Source of the DNA: Chloroflexota bacterium
GTDB taxonomy: Bacteria > Chloroflexota > Dehalococcoidia > Lucifugimonadales > JADFKI01
Direction of reading: 5' to 3'
DNA length: 6,053 nt
Assembly (NCBI GenBank): GCA_022565015.1
Contig: JADFKI010000229.1
Span: forward strand, 1-6,053
A program made the translations under genes and the position numbers. A model generated the notes under the pieces. That model did not search any database and was not told where the DNA came from. It was given only the letters and a program-made list of their open reading frames with translations. This document shows, piece after piece, positions 4,968 through 6,053 of this stretch; the first letter of the stretch is position 1, and each line of letters opens with the position of its first letter.

Positions 4968-5939
4968 TCAATAGACTTCCGTGCTCATATCGACAAAACG
5001 CTCGTTTCTGCCCCGCACGATGTCGTGAAAGAGCTGCTCGAGGTCCGAAACGATGGGGCCGACGCCTCCGTCTCCAACCGTGTAGCCGTCTATGGAACCC
5101 GCGGCCTGAATCTCGGCGCCGGTGCCGCAGATGAAGACCTCGTCCGCTATGTAGAGCTCGGTGCGGTCGACGTCCCGCTCCAGTACCGGTATGCCAAGCT
5201 CATTTTCCAACAGGCCCTTCACTATGTCGCGGGTGATGCTTTCCAGGATTCCGGCCGTTACGGGCGGCGTTATCGCGACGCCGTCCCGAATGATGTAGAT
5301 GCAAGCGTATGAAATCTCGGACACCTTGCCCTGCTGGTTCAGTATGATACCAAAGTCGTAGCCGTGGCGGGTCGACTCGTCGGCAACGTAGCGGCTGTTC
5401 TGATAGTTGGTGATCGCCTTGACCCTGGGGGGCATGACGTTGTCAGAGATGCGAGTCCACGAGCTGACGCCGAGGCTAATGACGTTTCCGGCGCCTAATA
5501 CGGACGCCGCCGCTCGGTTGAAGACCGCGATCTCCCCAGGCTGCTCCTTCGCGGCCAGATAGCCGGGAGTCGTCTCGCCGAAATAGGCGGTCGGCTGAAT
5601 GTACACGTCCTCTTTGAACTCGTTCGAGCGGACCAGGTCCACTATGTCGGCGGCAAGCTCCTGGACGGACCAGGGCGACGACATCCGCATCACCTTCATG
5701 GAGCGCATGAGCCGTTCGAGATGCGCGTCTAGCTGAAAGATGCGAAGCTGCTCCGCCTCGGGGTTCCAGTATCCTCGGATGCCCTCAAACACCATCGAAA
5801 TGGCCGACCACCCCAGCGTGGAGGCGTGTACGGTCGCCTTCTCCCACTCGACCTTATTCCCCGACATCCAGAGGAACTTCGGCGATTCTTTTGGTGCCGC
5901 CCAGGCGTCCTTCTTTACCTTCCTCTTTTCCTGCGACAT
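4968..5939 (-). CDS. ilvE: Class IV PLP aminotransferase, branched-chain amino acid aminotransferase type
   Basis: A 323-residue fold-type IV transaminase, the family that interconverts Leu/Ile/Val and their 2-keto acids using 2-oxoglutarate. Residues 22-57 (FLWMSGNKVEW... to VFEGIRGY) form the usual N-terminal domain opening. HLERL (73-77) carries the PLP phosphate-binding Arg (R76). The Schiff-base lysine is K174 in RVKAITNYQNS. VSEISYACIYIIRDG (206-220) holds the Glu (E208) that pairs with the cofactor nitrogen. ITPPVTAGILESITRD (223-238) and ADEVFICGTGAEI (265-277) match the C-terminal family blocks, ending with GPIVSDLEQLFHDIVRG. The usual Asn of the E-x-x-x-x-N-x-F motif is Cys213 here, so substrate range may differ. 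I chose ATG 5939 with AAGGAG (5958-5953) 13 bases upstream. The longer frame from GTG 5990 has no ribosome binding site and adds 17 unconserved residues. It may be co-transcribed with the NIPSNAP gene. Confidence 0.88.
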   Translation of the reverse strand: MSQEKRKVKKDAWAAPKESPKFLWMSGNKVEWEKATVHASTLGWSAISMVFEGIRGYWNPEAEQLRIFQLDAHLERLMRSMKVMRMSSPWSVQELAADIVDLVRSNEFKEDVYIQPTAYFGETTPGYLAAKEQPGEIAVFNRAAASVLGAGNVISLGVSSWTRISDNVMPPRVKAITNYQNSRYVADESTRHGYDFGIILNQQGKVSEISYACIYIIRDGVAITPPVTAGILESITRDIVKGLLENELGIPVLERDVDRTELYIADEVFICGTGAEIQAAGSIDGYTVGDGGVGPIVSDLEQLFHDIVRGRNERFVDMSTEVY

Positions 5940-5952
5940 GAAATCGGATGGG

Positions 5953-5958
5953 CTCCTT
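5953..5958 (-). promoter_or_regulatory. Probable ribosome binding site of the class IV aminotransferase
   Basis: AAGGAG on the minus strand, 13 bases before ATG 5939. The spacing is longer than ideal, but no alternative start in the frame has a better site. The upstream stretch 5960-6053 is AT-rich compared with the rest of the window, as expected of a promoter region, but I found no -35/-10 pair with acceptable spacing. Confidence 0.45.
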
Positions 5959-6053
5959 GCGTTTCCTGAAAGATTTATGAAGACTATCACGAGTACGTCG
6001 ATTTGTGAACTATATGATTTGTTTTAAGTAAAGGCGTAACTCCTAATGGATAT

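Noticed and set aside
5940..5990. GTG at 5990 as the start of the class IV aminotransferase
   Set aside because: No ribosome binding site upstream, and the added 17 residues have no counterpart in the family.
6010..6036. TTTACT and TATAGT on the minus strand as promoter of the class IV aminotransferase
   Set aside because: Spacing is about 12 bases, outside the functional range, and the window ends shortly upstream.

Overview
The window (about 6 kb, GC-rich, clear GGAGG-type ribosome binding sites and rho-independent terminators) is bacterial chromosomal DNA carrying ordinary metabolic and housekeeping genes. No phage, plasmid, rRNA, tRNA or CRISPR signal was seen. The mix of HtrA-type protease, class III and class IV aminotransferases, a glycine-oxidase-like flavoenzyme and a two-domain NIPSNAP protein, together with dispersed-type C-rich/G-rich palindromes, would fit a Chloroflexota-like (Dehalococcoidia/SAR202-type) genome. 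That assignment is a guess from gene content and was not tested.

Layout. Positions 2-595 (+) hold the 3' end of an HtrA/DegP-like serine protease: the catalytic GNSGGP motif followed by one PDZ domain. A small predicted single-pass membrane protein (592-909, -) converges on it, and the two stop codons share one CTAG. After a gene-free stretch comes a strong terminator (1151-1186, -), which ends a class III PLP aminotransferase (1207-2565, -; GTG start with a very good Shine-Dalgarno). The 414-bp divergent intergenic region contains two tandem 141-bp repeats (about 94% identical), each carrying a MITE/REP-like palindrome. To its right is a FAD-dependent amino-acid oxidase/dehydrogenase of the DAO fold (2980-4092, +). 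A second strong terminator (4142-4177, -) closes a leftward pair: a class IV branched-chain-type aminotransferase (4968-5939, -) followed by a duplicated-domain NIPSNAP protein (4245-4862, -), which also has a plausible promoter of its own.

How the genes may work together. Two PLP aminotransferases and a flavin amine/amino-acid oxidoreductase lie within 5 kb, so the region probably deals with amino-group removal or exchange on amino acids or amines. The flavoenzyme would yield keto/imino products and the class III enzyme would pass amino groups to pyruvate or 2-oxoglutarate. They lie in separate transcription units, so this link is inference. The most notable non-coding structure is the tandem repeat upstream of the flavoenzyme. 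Its second copy also supplies a misleading in-frame upstream ATG. I found no convincing sign of an entirely new system.
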